DNA of 14,275 nucleotides from JAYUDN01 sp043769645. Its GTDB lineage: Bacteria; Patescibacteriota; Gracilibacteria; BD1-5; UBA2023. The notes below the pieces were generated by a model that was not told where the DNA came from, did no database searches, and saw only the letters and a list, made by a program, of their open reading frames with translations. The translations under genes and the position numbers were made by a program. Within the stretch, counting starts at the first letter, position 1, and each line of letters begins with the position of its first letter. Positions 13,780 through 14,275 of the stretch are shown here, piece after piece. Where the stretch lies: positions 1 through 14,275 of the forward strand of contig JAYVJC010000007.1 in assembly GCA_043769645.1 (NCBI GenBank), read 5' to 3'.

Positions 13780-14275
13780 ATGGATATTTCGAACTACACT
13801 TTCGTCGCACTGGATCTCGAAACGACGGGACTCGATACGAGCTCTTGTCGCATCATCGAGATTGCCGCAGTGAGGTTTCATATAGCTTTCGATGGGGAAA
13901 AATATGTCCTTCTCGAAAGTGAAGAGCGCAGTATGCTCATCGATCCAGAAATCGAGATCACGAGTGAGGTGACTATGATCACGGGGATTAGTGAACCGAT
14001 GATCCGCGGGAAATCGAAATGGCACGAAGTAAAAGATAAGGTTGCTGATTTTATCGGTGATGCGATCATCGTCGGGCACAATGTCCTCTTCGATATAACA
14101 GTACTGAAAAATCACGGACTTGAACTCTGAAGAGTCTGAAATCATCTGGAAACTGAAAACTCTAAACTGAAAACTGAAAACTGCCCAATCATCCTTGATA
14201 CCTTCGAGCTCTCCGAGCTCCTTGCTCAAGAAGCGGAAAGTCTTAATCTCTCATTTCTTGCGAATCTCTATGGTT
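13780..14275 (+). CDS. DnaQ-type 3'-5' exonuclease domain protein (partial)
   Basis: The first 165 residues of a DEDD exonuclease; the gene runs off the window. Exo I is ALDLETTGLD (Asp12, Glu14) and Exo II is GHNVLFDITVL (His100, Asn101, Asp105). The Exo III histidine/aspartate would lie beyond the edge. Two TGAs encode Gly117 and Gly120. Residues 123-135 (LETENSKLKTENC) are a low-complexity insertion, after which family-like sequence resumes (PIILDTFELSELL). An in-frame TAG at 13756-13758 closes the frame upstream, fixing the ATG. Possible identities are the DNA polymerase III epsilon subunit or the exonuclease part of a PolC- or DinG-like protein. Confidence 0.85.
14148..14183 (+). repeat. 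Tandem AAACTGAAAACT repeat inside the exonuclease gene
   Basis: Imperfect tandem units of AAACTGAAAACT/G, about three copies. It is translated in frame as LETENSKLKTEN, between Exo II and the rest of the domain. It resembles the KLExEGGKLK stretch in miaB at 8842-8871. Confidence 0.65.

Overview
The window comes from a bacterium that reads UGA as glycine (genetic code 25), which points to Candidatus Gracilibacteria (BD1-5) or Absconditabacteria (SR1); the sequence does not separate the two. Fourteen of the sixteen substantial genes run through in-frame TGA codons (45 by my count, partial dnaQ-like gene included). The TGAs fall where glycine is expected, for example FDYR-G-YGKS in a hydrolase, LKQ-G-VQGVSDL in FtsZ and GRV-G-KPED in an SDR protein. 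Every complete gene ends in TAA or TAG. With TGA read as stop, most genes look fragmented and two nearly vanish.

Layout. Positions 1-2281 hold the tail of an upstream gene, a small membrane protein, a divergent TspO-like membrane protein (minus) and an anchored alpha/beta hydrolase (plus). Positions 2291-6976 form a tight minus-strand operon, read from right to left: coiled-coil/zinc-ribbon membrane protein, DUF1295 reductase-like protein, SDR protein, PQ-loop-like membrane protein, NDK-like protein and a second TspO-like protein. Gaps are 2-22 bp and a promoter lies at 7006-7032. Most members are membrane or redox proteins, suggesting a lipid, isoprenoid or envelope role (inference).

Positions 7041-9188 encode a 715-residue MiaB, far longer than the usual ~440. 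A roughly 220-residue in-frame insertion carries a DUF559/Vsr-like endonuclease domain, bounded by inverted repeats. This is the most unusual object in the window.

Positions 9254-10188 hold two small unknown genes with strong consensus promoters and near-identical terminators. Positions 10486-13056 are the ftsA-ftsZ division operon, with a structured leader and a perfect bidirectional terminator. Positions 13129-13662 (minus) hold an unknown gene hidden by two TGAs. Positions 13780-14275 are the start of a DnaQ-type 3'-5' exonuclease, cut by the window edge.

No clear Shine-Dalgarno sequence precedes the starts I inspected. No tRNA, rRNA or CRISPR array was seen. Domain names are recognised by eye, without a database search.
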